The position numbers were made by a program, and so were the translations under genes. Below the pieces are notes generated by a model. The model searched no databases and had not been told where the DNA came from. It was given only the letters and a program-made list of their open reading frames with translations. A DNA stretch of 64,000 bases from Deinococcus aquaedulcis (GTDB taxonomy: Bacteria > Deinococcota > Deinococci > Deinococcales > Deinococcaceae). This document shows positions 22,265-31,638 of the stretch, one piece after another. The stretch spans positions 186,001-250,000 of the forward strand of contig NZ_JAHRBL010000001.1 of NCBI RefSeq assembly GCF_019693445.1. Direction: 5' to 3'. Within the stretch, counting starts at the first letter, position 1. Every line of letters starts with the position of its first letter.

Positions 22265-22891
22265 ATGTGGCGTTTCTTGTGGCGGGCGGCGGCCCTGTGT
22301 ACTGCGCTAGGCGTCAGTGCGCAGGCTGCAGAAGAGTGTGGGTTTCCCCGCGCGGCAGAATTCGGGTCGCTGCGGCTGGCCCAGGTCACCGTGGCCCGGG
22401 CCATGTTCACCACCGCCGGGGGCGCGCCGTTGCCAGGGCGGCCCTACGTGGTGCAGGGCGATCTGGTGATTCAGGGCCCGTCCCAGGGTGGGCGGCGCTG
22501 CACCCTGTGGCTGCCCCTCCCCGGCGCCCCCACCGATGAAACGCGCGGCTTTCTGCGCGACACGCAGGTGCGCCCGGTGCCCGCAGGCCCGCTGACCGGG
22601 CGCTGGACCGCCGGGCGGCCGGACCTGTTTATCGAGATTAGGCCCGGAGGGCAGGTGAGCGGCCAGGCGCTGCGGTTCTTGCCCAGCGGCAGTGCCAATG
22701 TGGGCGAGATGCAGGGGGGCCTGACCCTGCGTGGCGCCACCTGGGTGTACCGCAGCGCAGGCTGCGAGGTCACCATGCGCCCGCTGGGCCCCTGGCTGCT
22801 GGTGGCCGACGACTGGTTGCAGAAACCCGACGATAGGCGCTGCGGCGGGGTCGGCGTGTCGTTTAGCGGGTGGTATCGGCGCGAGCCCTGA
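22265..22891 (+). CDS. hypothetical secreted protein
   Basis: 208 residues with a signal peptide (FLWRAAALCTALGVSAQA, cleavage near AQA-AEE). The mature part has cysteines in EECGF, RRCTL, AGCEV and RRCGG, so two disulfides are likely. Beta-strand-like segments alternate with Gly/Pro turns. I do not recognise the family. It is divergent from gltX and ends 150 bases before the flavin reductase gene, which has its own promoter. Confidence 0.7.
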   Translation: MWRFLWRAAALCTALGVSAQAAEECGFPRAAEFGSLRLAQVTVARAMFTTAGGAPLPGRPYVVQGDLVIQGPSQGGRRCTLWLPLPGAPTDETRGFLRDTQVRPVPAGPLTGRWTAGRPDLFIEIRPGGQVSGQALRFLPSGSANVGEMQGGLTLRGATWVYRSAGCEVTMRPLGPWLLVADDWLQKPDDRRCGGVGVSFSGWYRREP

Positions 22892-23030
22892 GCGGCCCTG
22901 GGTGCTGCCCGAACGCTGGGCATGACGTGGCCGGGACCTGGGGCACCCCAGCGCGCTCCGCCTTGACGGCCACCAACGCCGCGACTGCCTGCGGCCACGC
23001 CCCCCATCTGCGTGGCCTGCCCGGCCCCGC

Positions 23031-23036
23031 TATCCT
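23031..23036 (+). promoter_or_regulatory. -10 element TATCCT of the flavin reductase gene
   Basis: TATCCT ends 7 nt before the ATG at 23044 and fixes this start over one 174 bases upstream. Confidence 0.6.
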
Positions 23037-23043
23037 CGCCCCC

Positions 23044-23577
23044 ATGCTGCGTGAGGTCACCGACCGCTTTTTCGGCTATTACCCCGGCACTGTGGCCCTA
23101 GTCACCGCCGCGCACGGCGAGACCCGCAACGTGATGGCGGCGGGCTGGCACACGGCCCTCAGCGCCCAGCCGCCTCTGTACGGCGTGGCCGTGGGCAAAG
23201 AGCGCGCCACCCATCCCCTGATTCTGGCCAGCGGCACCTTTGGGGTGAATTTTCTGCCCCTGGCGCAGGCCGGGGCGGTGCAGGGCAGCGGGACCTACAG
23301 CCTGCACGGCGGCCACGACAAGCACGCCCTGCTGGCGCTGCCCACCCTGCCCGCCGCGCCGCTGGCCCTGCAGGGCGCCTACCTGCACTACACCTGCCGC
23401 GTGACCCAGGTCCTGCCCACGGGCGACCACGACCTGATCGTGGGCGAGGTGCAGGCCGTGCACTACGACCCCGACGCCTATGACGACCAGGGCCTGCTGA
23501 TCGCCCCGCCCGCCATCTACCTGGGCCGCAGCGTGTACACCACCACCGCCGAGATGCGCGTGACGCATGGCCCATGA
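23044..23577 (+). CDS. flavin reductase-like (FMN-binding split barrel) protein
   Basis: 177 residues. The split-barrel pattern of FMN flavin reductase domains is clear: YPGTVALVTAAHGETRNVMAAGWHTALSAQPPLYGVAV, then FGVNFLP, and HYTCRVTQVLPTGDHDLIVGEVQAV near the end. Such proteins bind FMN and reduce flavins or act with monooxygenases. The final 11 bases overlap the next gene, so the two are translated together. Leaderless start. Confidence 0.87.
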   Translation: MLREVTDRFFGYYPGTVALVTAAHGETRNVMAAGWHTALSAQPPLYGVAVGKERATHPLILASGTFGVNFLPLAQAGAVQGSGTYSLHGGHDKHALLALPTLPAAPLALQGAYLHYTCRVTQVLPTGDHDLIVGEVQAVHYDPDAYDDQGLLIAPPAIYLGRSVYTTTAEMRVTHGP

Positions 23578-24802
23578 GGTGCTGCTGTGGCACCGGGACG
23601 GCCAGCGGGTGTGGCGCACCCCGGCGGGCGGCGGGCTGACTCTGGCCCTGGCCCCCGGTCAATCTCTGGACGCGGCCCTGAGCGCCGCCCTGGGCCCAGT
23701 GTGGCTGCTGCACGACGGCGGGCATCTGTTCGGGCAGAGCGGGCTGATTCAGGTGCAGGCCCTGGAAGAACGACATCCGACCGGTGGCGGCGGTTGGAGC
23801 CGGGACCTGCCCCCGCCCCTGCCGGGGACCCGGCCCTGGCAGCAGCCCGGTTGGCCAGACCGGGCGACGCGGCTGGCTGACCACCTGCTGCGCGGCGCGG
23901 GCCGTGAGCGCCAGGGGCCGCTGCGGCTGCACTTCGCCAGCGACCTGACGGCCACCCACGCCCTTGAGACCGACCAGGGGCCCGCGTGGCTGAAGGTGAG
24001 CGGCACCGGCCAGGAAGCCCGGCTGACCACCCACCTCGCCGCGCGGCATCCGGGCCTGCTGCCCCCGCTGCTGGGGGCCGACCCCGGGCAGGGCGCCCTG
24101 CTGAGCGCCGATGGAGGCCCATTGCTGGACGGCGTGGCGGATCTGGGTGCCTGGACCGGGGCCCTGGCGCGCCTGGGCACCTTTCAGCGCGTGGCCGACC
24201 CGGCGGCCCTGGCCGCGCTGGGTGCACCGGCTCTGCCCCTGGCCCAGACGGTGGCGCGTGTGGACGCCCTGCTGGGCGACGCGGCGGTGCTGCGGGGCTG
24301 GGGCGTGGATCCAGCAGTGGCCGAGACACTGGCAGCGGCCCGGCCCCGGATTCGCGCCGCTTACGCCGATCTGCAGACCCACGGCCTGCCCGACCAGCCC
24401 GCCCACGGCGATGCCCACCCCCGCAACGCCCTTCATAGCGTCGCGCACGGGGCCGTGTGGTTCGACTGGAGCGAGGCCGCCAGCGCCGCCCATCCTTTCA
24501 TGGACGCGGGGTGGTTCCTGGCCTTTGCCCTGCACCCGGGCCGCGCGGGGCTGCCCGTGTGGCAGGCCAGTGGCGCAGCGGACCGGCTGGCGGCGGCCTA
24601 CCTGCACGCCCTGGGCGCCCCCGAGGCCACGCCGCTGCTGTGGCGCGCGCTGCCGCTGGCCCTGCTGCACCGCGCGGCGGTGTACGACGAGACCTTTCGC
24701 TGCTGGCAGGGCACTGTGCCGGGCGTGCGGCCCAACTACGTGCCCTATTACCTGCGGCTGGCCGCCCAGAGCCTGGGGCGCCTGAAAGCGGGAACCACCT
24801 GA
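23567..24802 (+). CDS. APH/choline-kinase-like phosphotransferase fused to an N-terminal extension
   Basis: 411 residues. The kinase-like part is at about residues 120-400, with the catalytic-loop motif HGDAHPRNALH and the metal-binding VWFDWSEAA. That fits the aminoglycoside phosphotransferase/fructosamine kinase fold. The first 110 residues (starting MAHEVLLWHRDGQRVWRTP) form a separate, unrecognised segment with a Trp/His-rich beginning resembling the start of NUDIX hydrolases but lacking the Nudix box. The gene overlaps the flavin reductase gene by 11 bases. The natural substrate is unknown. Its stop codon lies inside the hairpin at 24795-24831. Confidence 0.75.
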   Translation: MAHEVLLWHRDGQRVWRTPAGGGLTLALAPGQSLDAALSAALGPVWLLHDGGHLFGQSGLIQVQALEERHPTGGGGWSRDLPPPLPGTRPWQQPGWPDRATRLADHLLRGAGRERQGPLRLHFASDLTATHALETDQGPAWLKVSGTGQEARLTTHLAARHPGLLPPLLGADPGQGALLSADGGPLLDGVADLGAWTGALARLGTFQRVADPAALAALGAPALPLAQTVARVDALLGDAAVLRGWGVDPAVAETLAAARPRIRAAYADLQTHGLPDQPAHGDAHPRNALHSVAHGAVWFDWSEAASAAHPFMDAGWFLAFALHPGRAGLPVWQASGAADRLAAAYLHALGAPEATPLLWRALPLALLHRAAVYDETFRCWQGTVPGVRPNYVPYYLRLAAQSLGRLKAGTT

Positions 24803-24831
24803 CCTGAAGGGTCTACCTTCAGGTCAGGTGG
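24795..24831. repeat. dispersed palindrome, copy 1 (terminator-like)
   Basis: CCACCTGACCTGAAGG, 5-nt loop, and its exact complement: a perfect 16-bp stem. It contains the stop codon of the kinase-like gene. A second copy at 38905-38941 has the same core but a swapped A-T/C-G pair. It is directly followed by an inverted copy of repeat family 2. Confidence 0.85.
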
Positions 24832-24835
24832 GGTG

Positions 24836-24886
24836 ACCAACGCAAGTGAGCGCCACAGAGAGCGGTTGGCGTGGGGTTGAGGGGGT
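24836..24886 (-). repeat. repeat family 2, copy 2 (inverted)
   Basis: Read on the minus strand: CCCCTCAACC, CCACGCCAACCGCTCTCTGT and GCGCTCACTTGCGTTGGTCA, matching the copies at 5081 and 38851. It abuts the palindrome just as copy 3 does. Confidence 0.6.
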
Positions 24887-24929
24887 GCGTTCCGCCCCTG
24901 GGCGGAACGGGAGACCGCTATGGGCTCGC

Positions 24930-25919
24930 TCAGGCCCACCCTTCGGAAAATGCGGTGTCGGCAAAAAGGGGCCGGGCCACGGCCAGAAAGTCCGGCCAGC
25001 GGGCGGCAGGGTAGCGCCGCGAGAGGTGCAGCAGGCGCAACTGGCCCACCCCACTCGCCGCCGCCAGCCGCGCCACCTGATCCACTGCCGTGTGATGGTG
25101 GCGCGCGGCCAGATGGGCGTCCTCGGGCAGGTACTGGGCCTCGGCGTACAGGGTGTCCACGCCGGCGAGCCAGGGCACCAAAGCCGTGAACGCCGCCTCG
25201 TCCAGAAGAAAGTCGGTCAGGTAGGCGGCACTCTGGCCCGGCTCTCGCCGCAGCAGGGCCGCGCGCAGGTCGTCGGCGTCGCGGGGGCCGGCGGGGGTGT
25301 CCAGTGGGCCCACGGCGCCGCCCTTGAGGGCCGCCAGCCACGGGCCGCCCGGCAGCCCCAGGGCGCGCAGCCCCGCCGGATCAATGTTGACCCGCTCCGG
25401 TTCCTGCAGGCGAAACCCCAGGCAGGGCCCCTGGTGCGAGAGGGTAATGGCCCGGACCTCCACCTGCGGTGTGGTCAGCAGCGGGCCGCCGTCGAGGGAG
25501 CGTTGCCCGGCCGGGTGCATGACCGAGAACGCCTGGCTTGCCTGAAAGGCGAAACTCTCCACCCGGTCCGGGAACACGTCGTGGACCTGCCACACGCCTC
25601 CCAACTCCGGGGCGTGGTTCCACCAGAAGCCCTGAAAGCGGTGCTGCAGGATGCGCGCGGTGCCCGGCGGCCCCCAGACATGGTTCTCGCCGGGGCGGTC
25701 AAAGGTGGCGCGGAAAAAGGCGTCAAAGCCGCTGATGTGGTCCATGTGCAGGTGCGAAAGCAGCAGGTGACGGGTGTCCTGCAGGGTGGCCAGCGGCAGG
25801 GTCTCGGCGGTGCCGGCGCCGCAGTCCAGCAGCAGGCGGGTGTGGCCCTGGCCGGCCTCGGCCGTGACCAGCAGGGCGTTGTCGGCCGCTGGGCGGCCCA
25901 GAACCTGAATGTGCAGCAT
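24930..25919 (-). CDS. MBL-fold metallo-hydrolase, RNase Z-like
   Basis: 329 residues. The zinc-binding motif is HLHMDHISGFDAFF, and additional ligands probably come from SVMHPAG, YLTDF and the final LLHLSRRY. The order and spacing resemble RNase Z/ElaC-type MBL proteins more than glyoxalase II, but the tRNA-binding exosite arm is not obvious. It may process RNA or a small ester. The start MLHIQVLGR has CGGAGG 6 bases upstream; longer starts at 25976 or 26093 add low-complexity Pro/Arg sequence. Confidence 0.8.
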   Translation of the reverse strand: MLHIQVLGRPAADNALLVTAEAGQGHTRLLLDCGAGTAETLPLATLQDTRHLLLSHLHMDHISGFDAFFRATFDRPGENHVWGPPGTARILQHRFQGFWWNHAPELGGVWQVHDVFPDRVESFAFQASQAFSVMHPAGQRSLDGGPLLTTPQVEVRAITLSHQGPCLGFRLQEPERVNIDPAGLRALGLPGGPWLAALKGGAVGPLDTPAGPRDADDLRAALLRREPGQSAAYLTDFLLDEAAFTALVPWLAGVDTLYAEAQYLPEDAHLAARHHHTAVDQVARLAAASGVGQLRLLHLSRRYPAARWPDFLAVARPLFADTAFSEGWA

Positions 25920-26137
25920 AGGGGCCTCCGGGGTCGCCGCCCGGCGCTGGGGCGCGGGCAGCGATGCGGCGTTCATGGTGCCACCCCTGGCCGCCCGGGG
26001 GCATCCGCCAGCTGGCGGGACAGCACTGGTGGGGCAGGGGAGGCCGGTGGGTGTACCCCTCGTCCCACCGCCCGCGCCTGTAACGAAGTTCACGCGGGCC
26101 GACAGGGCATTGACGCGCCCGGTTCATCCTGCTCCCC
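25920..26137. other. intergenic stretch between divergent genes
   Basis: About 220 bases between divergent starts. Near 26125 CATCCT lies 7 nt before the next gene's ATG and may be its -10 element. Nothing else recognised. Confidence 0.4.
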
Positions 26138-26750
26138 ATGAAGGTGTCCCTTGCTCTAACCGTGTTGACCCTGAGTGCCCCGGCGGCGGCGGCCGTCTCC
26201 GTGGGCATTGGCGGCGAGATTCGCAATCCGCAGGCCCTGGCCCGGGTGGGCGGGCCGGACGTGCGCATCCTGCTGACCAACCTCAGCGAGGGCTGGCTGC
26301 TGGGCGCGGGGTCGGTCTCGGGGTCGCGCTTCAATATCGCCATTCCCGAAGCCTTTCAGCCCCCGGTGCGCTCGCTGGACCTGTGCCCGGGGGTGCAGGT
26401 GAGCCCGGCGGGCGCGCGCACCTACACCGCCGAAACGCTGCTGGCCTACCACGCGCCCAGCGGCAGCCTCGCGGCCGTGATTCAGGCGGACCATCCCACC
26501 ACCCCCACCCGGCGCGGGCAGTGGATGTACAGCGACCGCACCGTGACCATCAAGGGCCGCTGCGCGGGGCTGAACACCTACTACAACCTCACGCTGCGCC
26601 AGGGCTGGACCGGCGTGATGACCGTCTCGCGCGATGGCCGCTTTGAGGTGACGAACGTGGCCGCCCGCCTGCCCTACTGGGTGCAGCCGGTGATGACCCG
26701 CGCGGCCCGCGCCACCTTTCCCGCCCTGTTCAGCGGCCAGCGCAGCGCTT

Positions 26751-26764
<14 letters not shown>
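26138..26764 (+). CDS. hypothetical secreted protein
   Basis: 208 residues. A signal peptide (VSLALTVLTLSAPAAAA) precedes a beta-rich domain starting VSVGIGGEIRNPQALARVGG. Two cysteines (DLCPG and GRCAG) may pair. The C-terminal part has a basic amphipathic stretch RAARATFPALFSGQRSAF. The family is not recognised; the size and the signal peptide resemble the product at 22265 but I see no clear sequence match. Its last 14 bases overlap the end of mutL on the other strand. Confidence 0.65.
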
Positions 26765-28460
<1,696 letters not shown>

Positions 28461-28470
28461 GGGCGCCGTC

Positions 28471-28476
28471 AGGGTA
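28471..28476 (-). promoter_or_regulatory. -10 element TACCCT of mutL
   Basis: TACCCT lies 10 nt before the ATG, giving a leader of only a few bases. Confidence 0.5.
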
Positions 28477-28575
28477 ACGGGTTTGGGCGTGGGCGTTGCT
28501 GCTCTGGGTTCCAGTCGGGGCGGCCCGTTTCTCCAGTCCCCGGGCCGTGTCACGTTGCCGTCAGAGCGCGCCGCC

Positions 28576-28581
28576 TACGCT
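28576..28581 (+). promoter_or_regulatory. -10 element TACGCT of the ABC transporter operon
   Basis: TACGCT ends 7 nt before the ATG at 28589; leaderless layout. Confidence 0.6.
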
Positions 28582-28588
28582 GCGGGCC

Positions 28589-29374
28589 ATGACCGGCGGA
28601 CTGGGGATAGAGGTGCAGGGCTTTACCAAGCGCTACGGGCGGCATCAGGCGGTCAGCGACCTCAGTTTCAGGGTGCCACCGGGGCAGGTGTTCGGGCTGC
28701 TGGGCAGCAACGGCGCGGGCAAGACCACCACCATCCGCGCCCTGGTGGGCCTGACCCGCCCCAGCAGCGGCGCCGTGCGGGTGGCGGGCTTTGATGTCTG
28801 GAAAGAGCCGCTGCGCGCCAAGGCGGCCTTTGGCTACATCCCGGACCGGCCCTACCTGTACGGCAAGCTCAGCGCCCGGGAACTGCTGCGCTTCGTGGGC
28901 CAGCTTTACCGCGTGCCCGGTGCCGACACGACCATTGACCGCTGGCTGGACGTGTTCCGCCTGACCGATTTTGGCAACGAGCCCGTCGAAACCTACTCGC
29001 ACGGCATGCGCCAGAAGGTGGCGATCATTGCCGCGCTGCTGCCCGACCCCCCGGTGCTGATCGTGGACGAACCGCTGGTGGGCCTGGACCCCCACGCCGC
29101 GCGGCAGGTGCGTGAACTGTTCCGCGACCACGCTGACCGGGGCCGCGCCGTGCTGCTGACCACCCACTCGCTGCCGCTGGCCGAAGCGGTGTGTGACCGG
29201 CTGGTGGTGCTGGACCGGGGCCGGGTGCTGGGCGAGGGCACCATGGACGACCTGCGCGCCCGCACCGGCACCGAGGCCGGCGGGGTGCACGGCGACAGCC
29301 TGGAGCGCATCTTCTTCCGGCTGCTGGAAGAGGAGCAGGCTCAGGCCGAGCGAGTGGCCGAGGCCCCGGCATGA
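28589..29374 (+). CDS. ABC transporter ATP-binding protein
   Basis: 261 residues. Walker A GSNGAGKTTT, signature YSHGMRQKV, Walker B PVLIVDEPLVGLD and the H-loop TTHSLPLAE are all present. The sequence type (ABC-2 exporter, like Nat/Ccm/drug exporters) matches the 12-helix permease that follows with an ATGA overlap. It powers export of an unknown substrate. The longer upstream start is rejected because of the leaderless -10 element. Confidence 0.95.
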   Translation: MTGGLGIEVQGFTKRYGRHQAVSDLSFRVPPGQVFGLLGSNGAGKTTTIRALVGLTRPSSGAVRVAGFDVWKEPLRAKAAFGYIPDRPYLYGKLSARELLRFVGQLYRVPGADTTIDRWLDVFRLTDFGNEPVETYSHGMRQKVAIIAALLPDPPVLIVDEPLVGLDPHAARQVRELFRDHADRGRAVLLTTHSLPLAEAVCDRLVVLDRGRVLGEGTMDDLRARTGTEAGGVHGDSLERIFFRLLEEEQAQAERVAEAPA

Positions 29375-31044
29375 CTGCCCGGCCAGCGCGGGCCCCCAGC
29401 CTGTGGGGCCTGAAGCTGCGGGCCCTGCGGCGCACCCTGCAGCGTGGCCCCCGCTGGGGGTACGCCTTTGTGGGGGTGCTGGCCCTGCTCCTGCTGATTG
29501 CTGAGGTCTACGGGAGCTGGCGGGCCCTGACCTTCCTGGGCCGGTTCGGGGACATCGGCCTGAACGTGTTTGCGCGCGTACTGGAAATTGGCCTGATCAC
29601 CCTGTCCAGCGGCGTGGCCTTCAGCGCCACCACGGCCGCCATCTCCACGCTGTACCTCAGCGACGACCTGAATTTCCTGCTGGCCCAGCCTCTCTCGGCG
29701 GTGCGGGTGTTTGCCCTGAAGGTCACCGAAACCTTCCTGAATGCGGCCCTGGTGCCCCTGCTGCTGACCCTGCCGCTGCTGCTGACGGTGGCGGTGTTTT
29801 TTCAGGCGCCGCTGTGGGCCTACCCGGTTATGGGACTGGCGGCCCTGCTGGTGTTCGCAGCCCCGGTGGGTCTGGGGGCGCTGCTGGCCGTGTTCCTGAT
29901 GCGGGTGGCCCCGGTGGGCCGCGTGCGCGAAGTCAGTACCGCCCTGGGGGTGTTGATCAGCGCAGGGCTGGTGTACGCCATCCGCGCTCTGCGCCCGGAG
30001 GTGCTGGTGCAGCGCCTGCAGGACCCCACGAAGGTGGAAGCGGTGCTGCGCGACTTCGGCGGGCCAGGCAGTCCCCTGCTGCCGCCGTCGTGGGCAGCGC
30101 AGGGGATCTGGCAGGCGGCGCACGGCACGCTGGCGTGGCCCCTGCTGCCGCTGGCGCTGCTGACAGCCGGGCTGCTGGTGGCGGCCACCCTGCTGGCCGC
30201 GCGCGCCTACCAGGAGGGCTGGGCCCGCGCCCTGGATTCCAGCACCCCAAAGCTGGACCCCACCCCCCGCCGCGCCGGAACAGTAGAGCGCCTGTTCAGC
30301 CGCCTGGGCCAGGGGGGCAGCCTCGCGGCCAAGGACCTGCGCCTAACCCTGCGCGACCCCACCCAGTGGAGCCAGCTGCTGGTGGTGGTCGCGCTGGCGG
30401 GCGTTTATCTGGTGAGCGTGCGCGCGGTGCCCATTCCGGTGCCGCAGTTCCGGGGCATTCTGGGGTATATCCAGCTGGCGTTTCAGGGCTTCATCATCGC
30501 CGGGGTGGCGGTGCGCCTGGCCTTTCCCGCCGTTTCCACGGAAGGCCGCGCGTACTGGCTGCTGCGCACGGCACCCATCTCGCCGCGCCAGATTGTTCTC
30601 AGCAAGTTTCTGGGTGTGCTACCGGTCACGCTGGTTATGGGGCTGGTCATGGGGCTCACTAGCGCGGCCGCCATGGGTCTGGGGCCCACGCTGTTTCTGC
30701 TCAGCGCCCTGGTGAGTGTCAGCAACGCCTTTGTGATCACGGCGCTGGGCGTGGGCCTGGGCGCGGCGGCCCCCAAGTTCGACGCGGATAACCCCGCCGA
30801 ACTTGGCGTGAGCCCTGGCGGGCTGGCTTTCATGGGCCTGAGTCTGCTGTACTCGGTGGTGTGCCTGCTGCTGCTGGCCCGCCCGGCTGCCGCCAGTGTG
30901 CTGCGCCCGGATCTTTTTCCTGGTTACGCTGCGTTGTGGACGCTGGAAGGGGGCTTGGGCCTGCTGGGGCTGGCCGTGGCGACCGTGCTGGGTACGTGGC
31001 TCAGTTTGCGCCTGGGGTGGGGTCGGCTGGAGCGATGGGAGTAG
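29371..31044 (+). CDS. ABC exporter permease subunit
   Basis: 557 residues with about twelve membrane helices in two halves and a cytoplasmic segment (DSSTPKLDPTPRRAGTVERL) between. STEGRAYWLLRTAPISPRQIVLSKFLGVLP is a hallmark of the large ABC-2-like permeases: the coupling helix and the next membrane segment. It forms the channel for the ATPase encoded four bases upstream in overlap. The cargo is unknown. The next gene, on the other strand, stops 6 bases past the end of this gene. Confidence 0.88.
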   Translation: MTARPARAPSLWGLKLRALRRTLQRGPRWGYAFVGVLALLLLIAEVYGSWRALTFLGRFGDIGLNVFARVLEIGLITLSSGVAFSATTAAISTLYLSDDLNFLLAQPLSAVRVFALKVTETFLNAALVPLLLTLPLLLTVAVFFQAPLWAYPVMGLAALLVFAAPVGLGALLAVFLMRVAPVGRVREVSTALGVLISAGLVYAIRALRPEVLVQRLQDPTKVEAVLRDFGGPGSPLLPPSWAAQGIWQAAHGTLAWPLLPLALLTAGLLVAATLLAARAYQEGWARALDSSTPKLDPTPRRAGTVERLFSRLGQGGSLAAKDLRLTLRDPTQWSQLLVVVALAGVYLVSVRAVPIPVPQFRGILGYIQLAFQGFIIAGVAVRLAFPAVSTEGRAYWLLRTAPISPRQIVLSKFLGVLPVTLVMGLVMGLTSAAAMGLGPTLFLLSALVSVSNAFVITALGVGLGAAAPKFDADNPAELGVSPGGLAFMGLSLLYSVVCLLLLARPAAASVLRPDLFPGYAALWTLEGGLGLLGLAVATVLGTWLSLRLGWGRLERWE

Positions 31045-31050
31045 AGGGGT

Positions 31051-31314
31051 TTATGCCGCCGTCGGTACCCTGGCCGCAACTCTAACCAAGTCGAGAGTAG
31101 GCTGAAGGGTTGGAAGCATCTGACCAACGAAAACAAGTTCGTCTAGGAGAGGCGCTAAGTCGAGGCAGTTCTGCTCGGTCAGCAGAGCAGGCGGTGTCGT
31201 TGAGAAGGCAAGCTCTAGAAGATTTGTTGCGGTGTGGAGGCAGCCTGCCCGACAAGCATCTGCAGAGAGTACATAGAGATAAATGGCTGATGCGGTTGCT
31301 GCTGGCGGTAACAT
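31051..31314 (-). CDS. small helical protein, paralogue of the 33493-33783 product
   Basis: 87 residues, cytosolic, not recognised as a known family. From about residue 17 it matches the product at 33493-33783: AG-L--A--LL--A---TPP, then L-L-PL-D-LVF-GQ-LP-L-PTL-LV. That level of identity over 60 residues shows common descent. The DNA is lower in GC than its neighbours. The ATG is 7 nt after TAGATT, so it is leaderless. It is divergent from the peptide/TPR pair, just as its paralogue is divergent from a TPR regulator, so each is a candidate target or partner of the TPR protein beside it. Confidence 0.7.
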   Translation of the reverse strand: MLPPAATASAIYLYVLSADACRAGCLHTATNLLELAFSTTPPALLTEQNCLDLAPLLDELVFVGQMLPTLQPTLDLVRVAARVPTAA

Positions 31315-31321
31315 ATTCAGG

Positions 31322-31327
31322 AATCTA
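31322..31327 (-). promoter_or_regulatory. -10 element TAGATT of the 87-residue gene
   Basis: TAGATT ends 7 nt before the ATG; leaderless layout in AT-rich DNA. Confidence 0.6.
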
Positions 31328-31379
31328 AGAGGCGCCGAAAGCTGCGGTACGTCCTCATGTCGCTAAATCCACTATGTCA

Positions 31380-31410
31380 GAAAACTTGATACCCACCATA
31401 TCAAGTTTTC
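31380..31410. promoter_or_regulatory. palindrome between divergent promoters of the AT-rich module
   Basis: GAAAACTTGATA, 7-nt loop, TATCAAGTTTTC: a perfect 12-bp inverted repeat located between the two divergent -10 elements (31322 and 31450). It is too far from any upstream gene end on either strand to be an ordinary terminator, so an operator is more likely. Confidence 0.6.
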
Positions 31411-31449
31411 TTCGTATGACTTGTATTACTTTTCGTGGCTGTTTTGTCG

Positions 31450-31455
31450 TATAAT
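31450..31455 (+). promoter_or_regulatory. perfect -10 element TATAAT of the small peptide gene
   Basis: TATAAT ends 7 nt before the ATG at 31463, the only perfect consensus -10 at leaderless distance in this window. Confidence 0.75.
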
Positions 31456-31462
31456 AAGTCGC

Positions 31463-31609
31463 ATGCGTAGTATCATCCGCGTGATATTGTCCCTAGGTAT
31501 TCTCTCTTTAGGTTCCGCCAATACAGAGAAGGTTTCTGTTTGCATGATTGATACGTCATGTGTTGCCATGAATCCAGGCGTATCGCCCATAGAAGATGAC
31601 GGTAATTGA
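31463..31609 (+). CDS. 48-residue signal-peptide-bearing small peptide
   Basis: MRSIIRVILSLGILSLGSA is a compact secretion signal (two Arg, hydrophobic core, cleavage near GSA-NT). The remaining 29 residues (NTEKVSVCMIDTSCVAMNPG and nine more, ending EDDGN) are acidic at the end and have two cysteines five residues apart. It starts at a perfect leaderless promoter and stops 29 bases before the TPR gene, so the two are co-transcribed. The pairing of a secreted pro-peptide and a cytosolic TPR protein resembles RRNPP quorum sensing (Rap-Phr, PlcR-PapR), but in those systems the peptide gene usually lies downstream. Function is inference. Confidence 0.6.
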   Translation: MRSIIRVILSLGILSLGSANTEKVSVCMIDTSCVAMNPGVSPIEDDGN

Positions 31610-31614
31610 CCTCG

Positions 31615-31637
31615 TCTGTGAATGATTAAGTCACAGA
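31615..31637. promoter_or_regulatory. inverted repeat directly before the TPR gene start
   Basis: TCTGTGA, 9 nt, TCACAGA: a perfect 7-bp inverted repeat ending one base before the ATG. As RNA it would hide the start codon region; as DNA it resembles a dimeric regulator site, though the spacing (9) differs from the CRP site (6). Confidence 0.5.
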
Positions 31638-31638
31638 T

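Noticed and set aside
23567..23900. A Nudix hydrolase domain at the start of the kinase-like protein
   Set aside because: The opening resembles Nudix proteins, but no GX5EX7REUXEEXGU box is present.
31380..31410. Ordinary transcription terminator
   Set aside because: No gene on either strand ends near it; it lies between two divergent start sites.
31615..31637. A CRP/FNR site before the TPR gene
   Set aside because: TGTGA and TCACA are present but separated by 9 rather than 6 bases, so a standard CRP site is not supported.
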